From the NCBI GenBank assembly GCA_030427885.1, contig JAUICM010000002.1:601216-665215 (forward strand): a stretch of 64,000 nt of DNA, read 5' to 3'. This DNA is from Rhodothermia bacterium (GTDB lineage Bacteria; Bacteroidota; Rhodothermia; Balneolales; Balneolaceae). Shown in pieces: positions 25,691-34,429 of the stretch (the first letter of the stretch is position 1; the number at the start of each line of letters is the position of its first letter). The translations under genes and the position numbers were made by a program. The notes beneath the pieces are model-generated. The model did no database searches. It saw only the letters and a program-made list of their open reading frames with translations, and was not told where the DNA came from.

Positions 25691-27664
25691 TCAAAGCTTT
25701 TCCTTTAGCCTAGCTATCCAAGTAGGCGTCCGATCAGTTTTATAGGACTCTACCTTTTTCACATATTCTTCCGCAAATATCAACTTATTGTTCCCTTTGT
25801 CTCTATTAAAGAAGTCTTTAATTGCTTTTCTTTGATCCTCAGTCAAATCATATGCAGTAGCGGATATATCATTATCATTTTTCTCTTTAAACTTTTCGAG
25901 CTCTGGTTTTAAAGTATCATCACAGATTTTTGAGAGAACGGTGCGATAGGGCACTCTATGTAGGCAGTCTTCAATTTCAGTTGGTGGATTTGCATCAGCA
26001 CTATCCGCATCAATAAGTACAATCTCCCCGTTCTTTCTGAGTAATCGCAAAAATTCAATCCTTTTCTTTACAGGCTTTGTTTTGTTGAGAGAGACCTCTA
26101 ATCGTTGTTCATCAGTATCGATGAGACAAATAACCTTACCTTTAAAATCAGTTTCTTCATCTGAAATTGGAGTTAATAGGTATTCATAAAACTTCTTCAC
26201 ATTCTTGTTACCGGCAACTGGTAATATTCTCAGATTGTTTGTTTTAATCTCATCACTAAAAAAATGTTCAAAGTAAATTTTTTCAGTAGGTCCTTCACAT
26301 ATCAACCAGTTATATGGCTTATCTGCTTGTAATGACGCAACTATTGACTGAACCAAATCAGTTGTACTTTTAATTTGAATACTAGATGGTAGTGCGCCTT
26401 TTAATTCTTTTTTAAGCTGTCTTATTTCTGTTGGTATATTTCCAAGCTTCATTGGAAAAGAACTAACTGTGTTATCTTTATTGATCGATAAAAAATTCAC
26501 AAGTCCATCCATCATTACTGGTAAAAATCCATACCAATGAGTTGTTATTACAACCTGATTACTCTTAGATATTTCCTTAACCTTTTCAAACTGATCAAAA
26601 CTACTTGATACATTAATGGAGGACTCTGGTTCATCAATTGCAATAATTACTTCCTTGTTCTTCTCAGTACCATCTTTTAGAAAAGAATAGACCAAATCAA
26701 TTAAAGCTTTCTTCTTTTCCCCGGAGCTTAAATGGTTAATTGGTAACGTTTGCCCATTTTGATCTACTTTGTTTAAACTCTTTATCGAGAAGTAATTTTC
26801 AATGGCTTTTTCAGCTAAATCCTCCCTTGTCAGTTTCTCTTTATTTCCCATCCGTTTGTAAACATATCCTTCCATGGATGACTGAATGTTATCAATATAC
26901 TCCTTCAATCTTAAGTTTATATTTGATACAATATCCTCATCGAACAGCTTTTGAATCTCATCACTAATTTCTCTGTCCATAAGATGCTGCATAGATTCAG
27001 ACTCAAGCTTCGAATACTCATGTATATCCAATTCAACAGGTAAATATATGTACTTATACCTATCTCTTATATCTTCGTACATTGAGTTTAAGACATATTC
27101 AACCTCTTCCAGGGTAAGCTCATCATCATCAAATAATTGCTTAAGCACAGGCAATGGCCCATTCTTTGTTGAAGTTGTATTGTAAGGTCCAAAATGAAAT
27201 GCGGATAGGTTATTTTCTCTTCTGCCACCAATGAGCAAAATTTTATCCTTGTTGTACCCTAATTCAATGAGTTGATCTCTGTGTCTTATAAATTCTGAAT
27301 GAGCATCACTCGATTTATAATTACTTTCCCAAAATAGATTACTTAGTTTTTCTAGTATCTCTGTGTACTTGACCCTTTTCTTGTCTTTATATTTAACAGA
27401 TCGATTTGGAATATTTGATTTATCCATTAAAAACACCGGGGCTATATAAAGATCATCTGAACTGCCTTCTGACTTTGCAATATTATTTCTAAACCATTTA
27501 GCTTCTTCTTTTTCATTCAATACGTGATTCAGAGCCTCTAATACCGTGCTTTTCCCAACACCATTATCACCAATAATCGCTGTAAATGAGTTACCATTTG
27601 ATAACGGTATATAGTTAATATTTCTAAAGACTTTATAGTGTCTAAGGAATACTCCAACGATCAT
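25691..27664 (-). CDS. OLD-family ATP-dependent nuclease (AAA ATPase plus TOPRIM)
   Basis: A 657-residue SMC/ABC-like ATPase: Walker A IGDNGVGKSTVLEAL near residue 35, signature HLSSGEKKKAL, Walker B VIIAIDEPESS and VVITTHWYGF. A TOPRIM nuclease domain follows (LICEGPTEKIYFEHFF, KVICLIDTDEQ, PTEIEDCL). OLD enzymes nick or degrade DNA under ATP control and act in phage defence, either alone or with a helicase partner. It is transcribed just ahead of the RecD-like helicase. The pair sits between two copies of the hsdR end, so it was probably inserted downstream of the restriction genes as a unit. Confidence 0.87.
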   Translation of the reverse strand: MIVGVFLRHYKVFRNINYIPLSNGNSFTAIIGDNGVGKSTVLEALNHVLNEKEEAKWFRNNIAKSEGSSDDLYIAPVFLMDKSNIPNRSVKYKDKKRVKYTEILEKLSNLFWESNYKSSDAHSEFIRHRDQLIELGYNKDKILLIGGRRENNLSAFHFGPYNTTSTKNGPLPVLKQLFDDDELTLEEVEYVLNSMYEDIRDRYKYIYLPVELDIHEYSKLESESMQHLMDREISDEIQKLFDEDIVSNINLRLKEYIDNIQSSMEGYVYKRMGNKEKLTREDLAEKAIENYFSIKSLNKVDQNGQTLPINHLSSGEKKKALIDLVYSFLKDGTEKNKEVIIAIDEPESSINVSSSFDQFEKVKEISKSNQVVITTHWYGFLPVMMDGLVNFLSINKDNTVSSFPMKLGNIPTEIRQLKKELKGALPSSIQIKSTTDLVQSIVASLQADKPYNWLICEGPTEKIYFEHFFSDEIKTNNLRILPVAGNKNVKKFYEYLLTPISDEETDFKGKVICLIDTDEQRLEVSLNKTKPVKKRIEFLRLLRKNGEIVLIDADSADANPPTEIEDCLHRVPYRTVLSKICDDTLKPELEKFKEKNDNDISATAYDLTEDQRKAIKDFFNRDKGNNKLIFAEEYVKKVESYKTDRTPTWIARLKEKL

Positions 27665-27687
27665 TTTATTTAAATTAAAAGTTAGTG

Positions 27688-27747
27688 TTTAAGAAGCTTC
27701 TCTCATCAGTACTTTTTTAATGATAGACCTTCCCATTAAGGAAATTA
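27688..27747 (-). repeat. hsdR 3' end, partner of the 60-bp duplication
   Basis: The last codons of hsdR and its stop. It differs from 21887-21946 at one base. Confidence 0.85.
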
Positions 27748-30634
27748 TACCACCGCGCTCTGTGTACATGGGGTTTTCAAGCTTATCGTACATTTCCCTC
27801 TTTATATACCCCTTCTTAACCTCTTTTGTCACTTTCGGTTTTGCACGGTTCTTTAAATACAAGTCATCATTCCGGTTTTGAATGATGGGATTTGAGATCG
27901 AATACATATTTGAAACTTCATCGCAAATTTCTTTGATCACAATCGCTTCTTTTTCATCGATTGGATACTTCTCTCTTATCGTTTCAATCATTTCCTCTAT
28001 AGTTGATCGGGCTGGCTCACCCCCTCCACCACTACCTATTCTTAGACCACCTTTTACTACCGGCTTTTCTGTTGGTTCATTTACTACTGTTTTTTTGTGT
28101 CTTAATGCCCCTTTCTCCAGCTCAACAGCTTCAATCAATTTTTTTAATTCAGAAGTTTTTCCTCGATTTACGAGCAGCATTTTCATCACTTCTGCAAACA
28201 CTGCAAAATCATGGAGGTGGTCTTCTAATTCAAAGAAACGGGCTATAAAAAAATAAAGCTTACAATATCTGGTCAGAAGGGCAATGAACTCTTTTTGAGT
28301 TTCTGAGTTCTGTAGAACCTGCTTAAACTGAGTCCTGTAATCCTGATTGATATTACTGAGAATCGCATCGGCAGTTGACTTCCTTTTCTTGGCTTCCTCT
28401 TCAGCTTCCAAGTATGCAAGAACGTACTTTGTTACTTCATCCGGTGTGAATATCTCAAAGCCTAAGAAGTCTTCGTAAACTTCGTCGAGTAATTCTTTAC
28501 TAGGTTCCTCTTCTTTAAATGGAGATCCTTTCCTGTGTTTATTAAAAGCATCAAAAATGTCATCCGCACTATTGGTAAAATCTACGACCAATAAATCTGG
28601 CTGGTCCTTATCCGGGTGCTTTCTGTTTAACCGAGAAACCGTTTGAATTGCATTGGTATTCTTCACCGGCTTATCTAAAAACATTGCAGATAAAAGGGGT
28701 TGATCAAAACCGGTCTGAAACTTGTTCGCGACCACCATAATCCGAAACTCGTCCGTATCAAAAAAGTCTTCAATATCCTCTGACTCCTTTATCCCGTTAA
28801 GCGTATGCTCTTCAATTACCTCGCCGGTCTCTTCATTAGCAAAGTCACTAAAAGCATATAAAACTCCCACTCCTAATTCTTTTTCTTCGACAATGGATTT
28901 GAGGGTATCATAGTACTTTAACCCCGCCATACGAGTATTTGCAACTACCAGAGCTTTCCCTTTTCCATCTATTGAAGAAATTACCTTCTCCTGAAACATC
29001 TTGATGATAATCTCAGACTTATATTGTACGATGCTATCATCTTCAAATGCTTTACGCTGCAATGCCTGCGCTACAATCCCTGCTGGAAAATCAGTATCCG
29101 GCAGAGCACTCGTAGTTTTCAAATGATACAAGGTCTTATATGAGACGATGCTCTGAGCAACATCCAGAATGTAGCCCTCTGCTATGGCCATTTCTTCAGA
29201 GTAGGTGTCAACTGGTTCTCCAAAGAATGACACTGTTTTTGCCGTTGTAGTAGCCGTAAAAGCTACGTACACTTGATTGGAGATATTCAGTCTTTCGAGT
29301 TCTTCGGTCTCTGTATCATCATCAGAAACACTTTCTGTGAACTGTTCAATCATTGATAAGGCTAATTTCCCATCCTGTGAGCGATGTGCTTCATCAATCA
29401 GAAAAGCCACTTTTCGATTCTTTAACGCCTCACTCTGTTCAAGCTTATCTTTGATGTAGCTAAATTTATGGATGGTTGTTACAATAATGTCTCTGTTGGC
29501 ATCCAAAAATTTTGCGAGATCTCCTGACTTTTTAGAAATGTTGATTTTCGTCTCGCCAAGGTGAGCAAACTTCTCCAGGTCATCACGAACATTTTTATCA
29601 AGAGCCCTTCTGTCAGTTAAGATGACAATATTATCAAATACCTTTTCTCCGTCACTTGTGTACAAACTATCCAATAGATCACTCATCCATGCAATCGTCA
29701 GGGTTTTTCCAGATCCTGCACTATGATTAATCAAATACTTTAATCCGAGTTCTCTTTTAGACTCATAGTGATCTCCAACTAGATCTGCAATAAGTTTGCT
29801 GGCCCTTACCTGATGATATCGAGGAAAGATTGTAAACGATTCTTTTTCAATTTCTACCCCGGCAGCTGTTTTCTTCTCTTTGGCCGGAACAAATACAAGA
29901 TAGTGCTCCAAGTAATTTGCAATACTTTGCTTTGATAGAGCATACCTGTATACATGCTCGACAGGGTATTCTCCATCCGTTTCAGCCTTATTTACCAGAT
30001 CAGAATTAAACCAGAGAAACGATTTTTCTGATCTCAGATTCGTAGCTACCTTTGCTTCTGTGTTGCTTAAGGCAAGGAACAAAAAAGGAAGTTTATATAT
30101 GGGATTCGTTAAATCACGTTTTAAAAAGCTTTCGTGTATTGCATCTTCCACATTCTGCCCTTCATCCTCGTGTTTCAACTCTGAAACAATAATAGGCAAC
30201 CCATTTAGCCATATGACTATATCTATCCGTTCTCCAGTGGACGGATTGTAGTAGTACTCTTTCTTGTAAGAAAAACGATTTTTCTCATACGCTTCAAACT
30301 GGCTTTCCGTACCTCTTCTGGGATAGGGTTTGTACAATTCCAGCTTTACTCCCCGAACAATAATCCCGTTTCTAATCAGAAGCCATAAGGGTGTTTTTTC
30401 CGTCTCTTCGATAAGAGCATTAATGATCTGCTGAGCTGTATCTTCTCCATAATTCTCGTACAATTCATTGTACTTATCTTCCTGGGTGTCAGCAATAAAG
30501 GTGAGCAGGTCTTTTGTGATAATATGTTCTGGATTATCCGGTAAGTCCTCCTTTCTTACAGCATCAAAATCATGTGTGTCTTCGAGAAAAGCACCAATAT
30601 GATCTTGGAATAAGGTTTCTTTATTACTGGGCAT
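27689..30634 (-). CDS. hsdR: type I restriction enzyme, R subunit (system 1)
   Basis: A 981-residue HsdR. The N-terminal nuclease shows GERIDIVIWLNGLPIIVSELK, with the PD-(D/E)xK core ending at Glu152-Lys154. The helicase part has NHSAGSGKT near residue 310, DEAHRSQDGKLAL, FTATTTAKT and VANKFQTGFDQPLL. HsdR translocates and cuts DNA when the M2S complex meets an unmodified site. It is last in the order hsdM-hsdS-hsdR, all on the minus strand with short gaps. The final 20 codons are duplicated at 21887, beyond the OLD/helicase insert. Confidence 0.95.
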   Translation of the reverse strand: MPSNKETLFQDHIGAFLEDTHDFDAVRKEDLPDNPEHIITKDLLTFIADTQEDKYNELYENYGEDTAQQIINALIEETEKTPLWLLIRNGIIVRGVKLELYKPYPRRGTESQFEAYEKNRFSYKKEYYYNPSTGERIDIVIWLNGLPIIVSELKHEDEGQNVEDAIHESFLKRDLTNPIYKLPFLFLALSNTEAKVATNLRSEKSFLWFNSDLVNKAETDGEYPVEHVYRYALSKQSIANYLEHYLVFVPAKEKKTAAGVEIEKESFTIFPRYHQVRASKLIADLVGDHYESKRELGLKYLINHSAGSGKTLTIAWMSDLLDSLYTSDGEKVFDNIVILTDRRALDKNVRDDLEKFAHLGETKINISKKSGDLAKFLDANRDIIVTTIHKFSYIKDKLEQSEALKNRKVAFLIDEAHRSQDGKLALSMIEQFTESVSDDDTETEELERLNISNQVYVAFTATTTAKTVSFFGEPVDTYSEEMAIAEGYILDVAQSIVSYKTLYHLKTTSALPDTDFPAGIVAQALQRKAFEDDSIVQYKSEIIIKMFQEKVISSIDGKGKALVVANTRMAGLKYYDTLKSIVEEKELGVGVLYAFSDFANEETGEVIEEHTLNGIKESEDIEDFFDTDEFRIMVVANKFQTGFDQPLLSAMFLDKPVKNTNAIQTVSRLNRKHPDKDQPDLLVVDFTNSADDIFDAFNKHRKGSPFKEEEPSKELLDEVYEDFLGFEIFTPDEVTKYVLAYLEAEEEAKKRKSTADAILSNINQDYRTQFKQVLQNSETQKEFIALLTRYCKLYFFIARFFELEDHLHDFAVFAEVMKMLLVNRGKTSELKKLIEAVELEKGALRHKKTVVNEPTEKPVVKGGLRIGSGGGGEPARSTIEEMIETIREKYPIDEKEAIVIKEICDEVSNMYSISNPIIQNRNDDLYLKNRAKPKVTKEVKKGYIKREMYDKLENPMYTERGGIISLMGRSIIKKVLMREAS

Positions 30635-30649
30635 AAATCATGGATTAAC

Positions 30650-32017
30650 TCATACTGCTTCTGCTCTCAAACTTTCCGGTTCTCCTTCGAATACTTTCTT
30701 TTTACCCGTTACGCATTCATGAATGATTGATTTTTTGTACTTAATGAGTAATTCAACCTGTGATCTCAACTTTCGTTGAACTTCGGAAAAATTCTTACGG
30801 ATAGAATTCATTTCTGATATAATTTGCTTCTGTACAGCTATTGGAGGCACTGGAATAATCACATTTTTGATATTTTTTGATGACACGCCCCAACGAGTTA
30901 TACCTGTTGCATTGCAGCTAAATTGATCGGAGATTTGTTGATCTCTCAGGACCCAGTATAGGAATTCACCAATCATCATATGTTCATAACACCTAATCAT
31001 TGTAAGGTGATAGCCACATAATAGTCCATTTTCAGCTTCTTTGACAAAAGAAGGTACGGCAATATCACTTGGGTCTTCTGAGTCTTTTGTTATTATCACA
31101 TCACCTTCTCTTAATTGAAACTTCTTTATTTCTCCCTCATTGGCAGTGGCTGACATAAAATCTATTGTTGAATCTATTATATCGTTATAATAGACATCAA
31201 CATAATTGCAAAGCTTCACAGGTAATTCATTGTCCTCAGTTTTCTTATCAACACTACTTGCTTTAATCCAAGCAATGTTCTTCAGTTTCTTGACCTTCCA
31301 ATTTAAGGGATGCTTATCAATCGAATTAATATCATTAAATACACTAACTCCAAAATTTTCACCTGTAATAGCTTCATGAATTCTAGAGTTGTATTGTTTT
31401 TCTATAATCTCAATCTGCTCCTTCTTCATCTCAATAACCCGATCAATTTTTGCGCAGGCTTTCTCTAAATAATCTGCGATAGCTTTTTGTTCTTTAGATG
31501 GAGGCAAAGCAATAATCGAGTTCTTAACGTGCTTTGAACCAATTGCCCAGCGTGTAATACCAGTTGCTTCCCTATGAAGCTGTGAAGCAATTTTTTCATC
31601 CTTCAATGCCCAGAATAGAAACTGGTTATTCAATTCATGACTGTTATTTCTCAAAATGGACAGATGATATCCGCACAACAGTTTATCCTCAGTTTCCTTC
31701 ACATAAGCCGGTACCGCAATATCATGGGGGTCTTCGGAATCTTTTGTAATGATTACATCCGATTCGATAAGTTGAAAACGTTTCAACTCTGTATCATTTG
31801 CAGTAGCTGACATAAATTCTATAGATAAATCTATTACATCGTTATAATAGACATCTACATAATTGCAAAGCTTAACGGGTGTTTCATCATCTTCAGTACG
31901 TTTGTCTACATTACTGGGTATCAATTTGATCAGTTTCTTCAGCTTCATTGGTTTCCAGTGAGTAGGAATCTCACCTAACCATTGAATACCGCTATCTTTA
32001 TAGGAATACTCCGACAT
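30650..32017 (-). CDS. hsdS: type I restriction specificity subunit (system 1), near-duplicate TRDs
   Basis: A 455-residue HsdS with two target-recognition domains separated by a conserved helical linker. The two halves are unusually alike: VKLCNYVDVYYNDVIDLSIE against VKLCNYVDVYYNDIIDSTID, and VIITKDSEDPHDIAVP against VIITKDSEDPSDIAVP. Because each TRD reads one half of the bipartite target, the recognition sequence should be symmetric or nearly so. Its start directly follows the hsdM stop, so it is translationally linked. Confidence 0.94.
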   Translation of the reverse strand: MSEYSYKDSGIQWLGEIPTHWKPMKLKKLIKLIPSNVDKRTEDDETPVKLCNYVDVYYNDVIDLSIEFMSATANDTELKRFQLIESDVIITKDSEDPHDIAVPAYVKETEDKLLCGYHLSILRNNSHELNNQFLFWALKDEKIASQLHREATGITRWAIGSKHVKNSIIALPPSKEQKAIADYLEKACAKIDRVIEMKKEQIEIIEKQYNSRIHEAITGENFGVSVFNDINSIDKHPLNWKVKKLKNIAWIKASSVDKKTEDNELPVKLCNYVDVYYNDIIDSTIDFMSATANEGEIKKFQLREGDVIITKDSEDPSDIAVPSFVKEAENGLLCGYHLTMIRCYEHMMIGEFLYWVLRDQQISDQFSCNATGITRWGVSSKNIKNVIIPVPPIAVQKQIISEMNSIRKNFSEVQRKLRSQVELLIKYKKSIIHECVTGKKKVFEGEPESLRAEAV

Positions 32018-34096
32018 CTACAACTCCCGGATCTCTTGAAGAAGTTCTTCAGCTTGTTCTTCCAGTTCCCAAAATTCCTGAATCAGTGTATCACTTGAGG
32101 TTGGCTCCACATATTTATAGAAATATTTATTAGGTAATATTTCATATCCGAGCTGTTCTACCTCCTGCCAGGTTATTATCTCATAATCAATTTCCCGACT
32201 TAGAAACTCATTTATATACGCATCTTTGTCCTCTGCATTTCTGTCAAATGCGATATACTCAGTATCCTCAATATAATTTCGATGATGGAAGGTCGCAGTA
32301 ATGGTATAGTCTTCTAAAAATTTATTGATTTGCCCTACTTTCTGTCCCTTAAGTTGCGGAAACTCATCTTTTAACAGTTCCCTGAATATAGGGTCAAAGC
32401 CTTGCTCACCATCATACTCAATTTCAAAATTGTAGGATTCTTTTCCTTTAGAAAGATTAACAAAGAGTGTAAAATCACCATAGAGATCAAAGCGTTTCTT
32501 AACATTCTGAGAAGTTAGTTTTACATCAAACTCCTCTGTTATCCACTCTTGTTCTCCCTTCTCATTTTCCTGCCAGTACACCACGTTTACTTTATGAAAG
32601 GCAAAGTCTGTAACATGAAATTTCTTGCAAAACTCATTCTCTTCCCAGGCTTCATACTGATCATTAATCCACGTACGGTGCGTATCCGTGATTCGATTTC
32701 TTTTATTACCGAATGATTTTGGTTCCTTCTCAAATTGATCACGTGCATTTATAATAAGTACCTGGTCTTTTTTATGAACAGGTTTATTATTGTTCAAAAC
32801 CCAGATATATGTGTAGATACCCGTGTTATAAAACATCTGATCCGGCAACATTACAATAGTGTCTAATAAGTCCTGTTCAAGAATAAATCTTCGAATCTCG
32901 CTTTCACCTTGGAGAGCATCACCATTACTTAAAGGGGAACCATTAAACAGAATAGAAATCCTGGAACCTCCCTCCTCCTGTGACTTCATTTTTTCAATCA
33001 TTGTAAGAAGAAATAGCAATGCCCCATCGCCAACATCCGGAGTACCGGCCCTGTACCTTGATGATGATAACTTTAAGGCTTCGTCTTTATAATCTCCCCA
33101 ATTCACACCAAATGGGGGATTTGAGATCATATAATCGAATTGGTAACTGGAATGTTTGTCACCGTCTTCCTGGATACTTTCTATATCAGGAATAAGGGAG
33201 TTCCCTAATGTAATATTACTGTCCGTATCTCCTTTTAAAAGCATATCAGCTTTACAAACAGCATAATTCTGAGGTAAATATTCCTGACCACTTAATATTA
33301 CTAAATCTTCGGTTTTAGCCTTTCCTTCGTCAGAGGTAGCTTTATCCACCAGGTGTTCTTTAGCAACAGATAACATTCCACCAGTACCGCAGGCTGGGTC
33401 ATAAATGGAGATCGACTCCGTAGCTGACTCGGGATCGAAATCTATTTCCAAGAGATCCACCATGATTCGAATAATCTCCCTTGGAGTAAAATGCTCCCCT
33501 GTATCCTTAGCATCATCTTCCGAAAATTTTTGAAGCAGATGCTCATACACATAACCCATTTCTAAGTTAGAGAGCTTATCAGGTCCAAAATCTTCTTCAG
33601 CTACCAATCGGATAATACTTGCCAGTCGATGAGCCTTTGCCATTTTGCCCACCATGTTTCGGTAGTCAAACTTTTCAATTATGTCATCAATATTGTCACT
33701 AAAACCATTTAAGTATTCGCGAAAATTAGCAGCTACTTGAGTAGCACTTTCTTCTAATATTTTTTGAAGGGTCCAGGTAGTAGTGTTATAAAAATCACTT
33801 TCCGCTTGCTCGGTGACTTTTATTCGTTTAAGTAAGGTCGCTCGCTTTTCTTTGGCCGCTTCCGGATCTGATTCTTGAAGAGTTTCAATGTTCTCGTCTG
33901 ATAGTGAGGAGTCTTGTTTGATAATCTCTTCCTTATACTCTTTCCTTCTAGCTTCCAACACGCACTCAATGCGCCGGATCATAATCATGGGTAGGATAAT
34001 TGCAGAATATTCCCGCGCTTTAAATTTACTACGAAGGGATATTGCCCCTTTCCAGATCTCATTCGCGAGATTATCTAATCGTTCTTTTTGCAGCAT
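32018..34096 (-). CDS. hsdM: type I restriction DNA methyltransferase, M subunit (system 1)
   Basis: A 692-residue N6-adenine methyltransferase. Motif I is YDPACGTGGMLSVA (SAM binding) and motif IV is MISNPPFGVNW (the NPPF catalytic loop). The N-terminal HsdM helical domain is present, and a long C-terminal region (residues about 500-692) exceeds the usual size of about 500, including a helical tail. It methylates host DNA and forms the restriction complex with HsdS and HsdR. A gene for an 89-residue unknown protein lies 32 bp upstream. Confidence 0.95.
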   Translation of the reverse strand: MLQKERLDNLANEIWKGAISLRSKFKAREYSAIILPMIMIRRIECVLEARRKEYKEEIIKQDSSLSDENIETLQESDPEAAKEKRATLLKRIKVTEQAESDFYNTTTWTLQKILEESATQVAANFREYLNGFSDNIDDIIEKFDYRNMVGKMAKAHRLASIIRLVAEEDFGPDKLSNLEMGYVYEHLLQKFSEDDAKDTGEHFTPREIIRIMVDLLEIDFDPESATESISIYDPACGTGGMLSVAKEHLVDKATSDEGKAKTEDLVILSGQEYLPQNYAVCKADMLLKGDTDSNITLGNSLIPDIESIQEDGDKHSSYQFDYMISNPPFGVNWGDYKDEALKLSSSRYRAGTPDVGDGALLFLLTMIEKMKSQEEGGSRISILFNGSPLSNGDALQGESEIRRFILEQDLLDTIVMLPDQMFYNTGIYTYIWVLNNNKPVHKKDQVLIINARDQFEKEPKSFGNKRNRITDTHRTWINDQYEAWEENEFCKKFHVTDFAFHKVNVVYWQENEKGEQEWITEEFDVKLTSQNVKKRFDLYGDFTLFVNLSKGKESYNFEIEYDGEQGFDPIFRELLKDEFPQLKGQKVGQINKFLEDYTITATFHHRNYIEDTEYIAFDRNAEDKDAYINEFLSREIDYEIITWQEVEQLGYEILPNKYFYKYVEPTSSDTLIQEFWELEEQAEELLQEIREL

Positions 34097-34128
34097 TAAA
34101 TTAATTTAGGTCTGTAATGTATTATTTA

Positions 34129-34398
34129 TCAATCAACTTGACGAGTACCTTTAGGGTCATGATCTCTTCTCAATCTCCATTCGCGGTATCCACGATCCCA
34201 TACTACGGTATCTTCAGTTAATTTACGAAACTCTTTGAGCACTCCTTTATCGATTGCAAAATTACCGTTAGCATTTCGATACAAAAAATCTTCCCCAAAT
34301 TGTTCACGTATTAATCTAACTGCTACTTCTTGATCGAGTCTGGTACGATCCTTGATGAATGTTAACATCATAATTGCCACATCTTTCTTTTCTGCCAT
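34129..34398 (-). CDS. small conserved protein (DUF6953-like)
   Basis: An 89-residue protein with the pattern VAIMMLTFIKDRTRLDQEVA, then FGEDFLYRNANGNFAIDKGVL and FRKLTEDTVVWDRGYREWRLR. This resembles a small family often annotated DUF6953; the label is from memory. It has a winged-helix-like size and layout. It stands between the DUF2779 gene and hsdM, same strand, so it may help regulate or assemble the restriction system. Confidence 0.62.
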   Translation of the reverse strand: MAEKKDVAIMMLTFIKDRTRLDQEVAVRLIREQFGEDFLYRNANGNFAIDKGVLKEFRKLTEDTVVWDRGYREWRLRRDHDPKGTRQVD

Positions 34399-34429
34399 AA
34401 TCGAATTTGTATTTAAGAATGTATAATTT

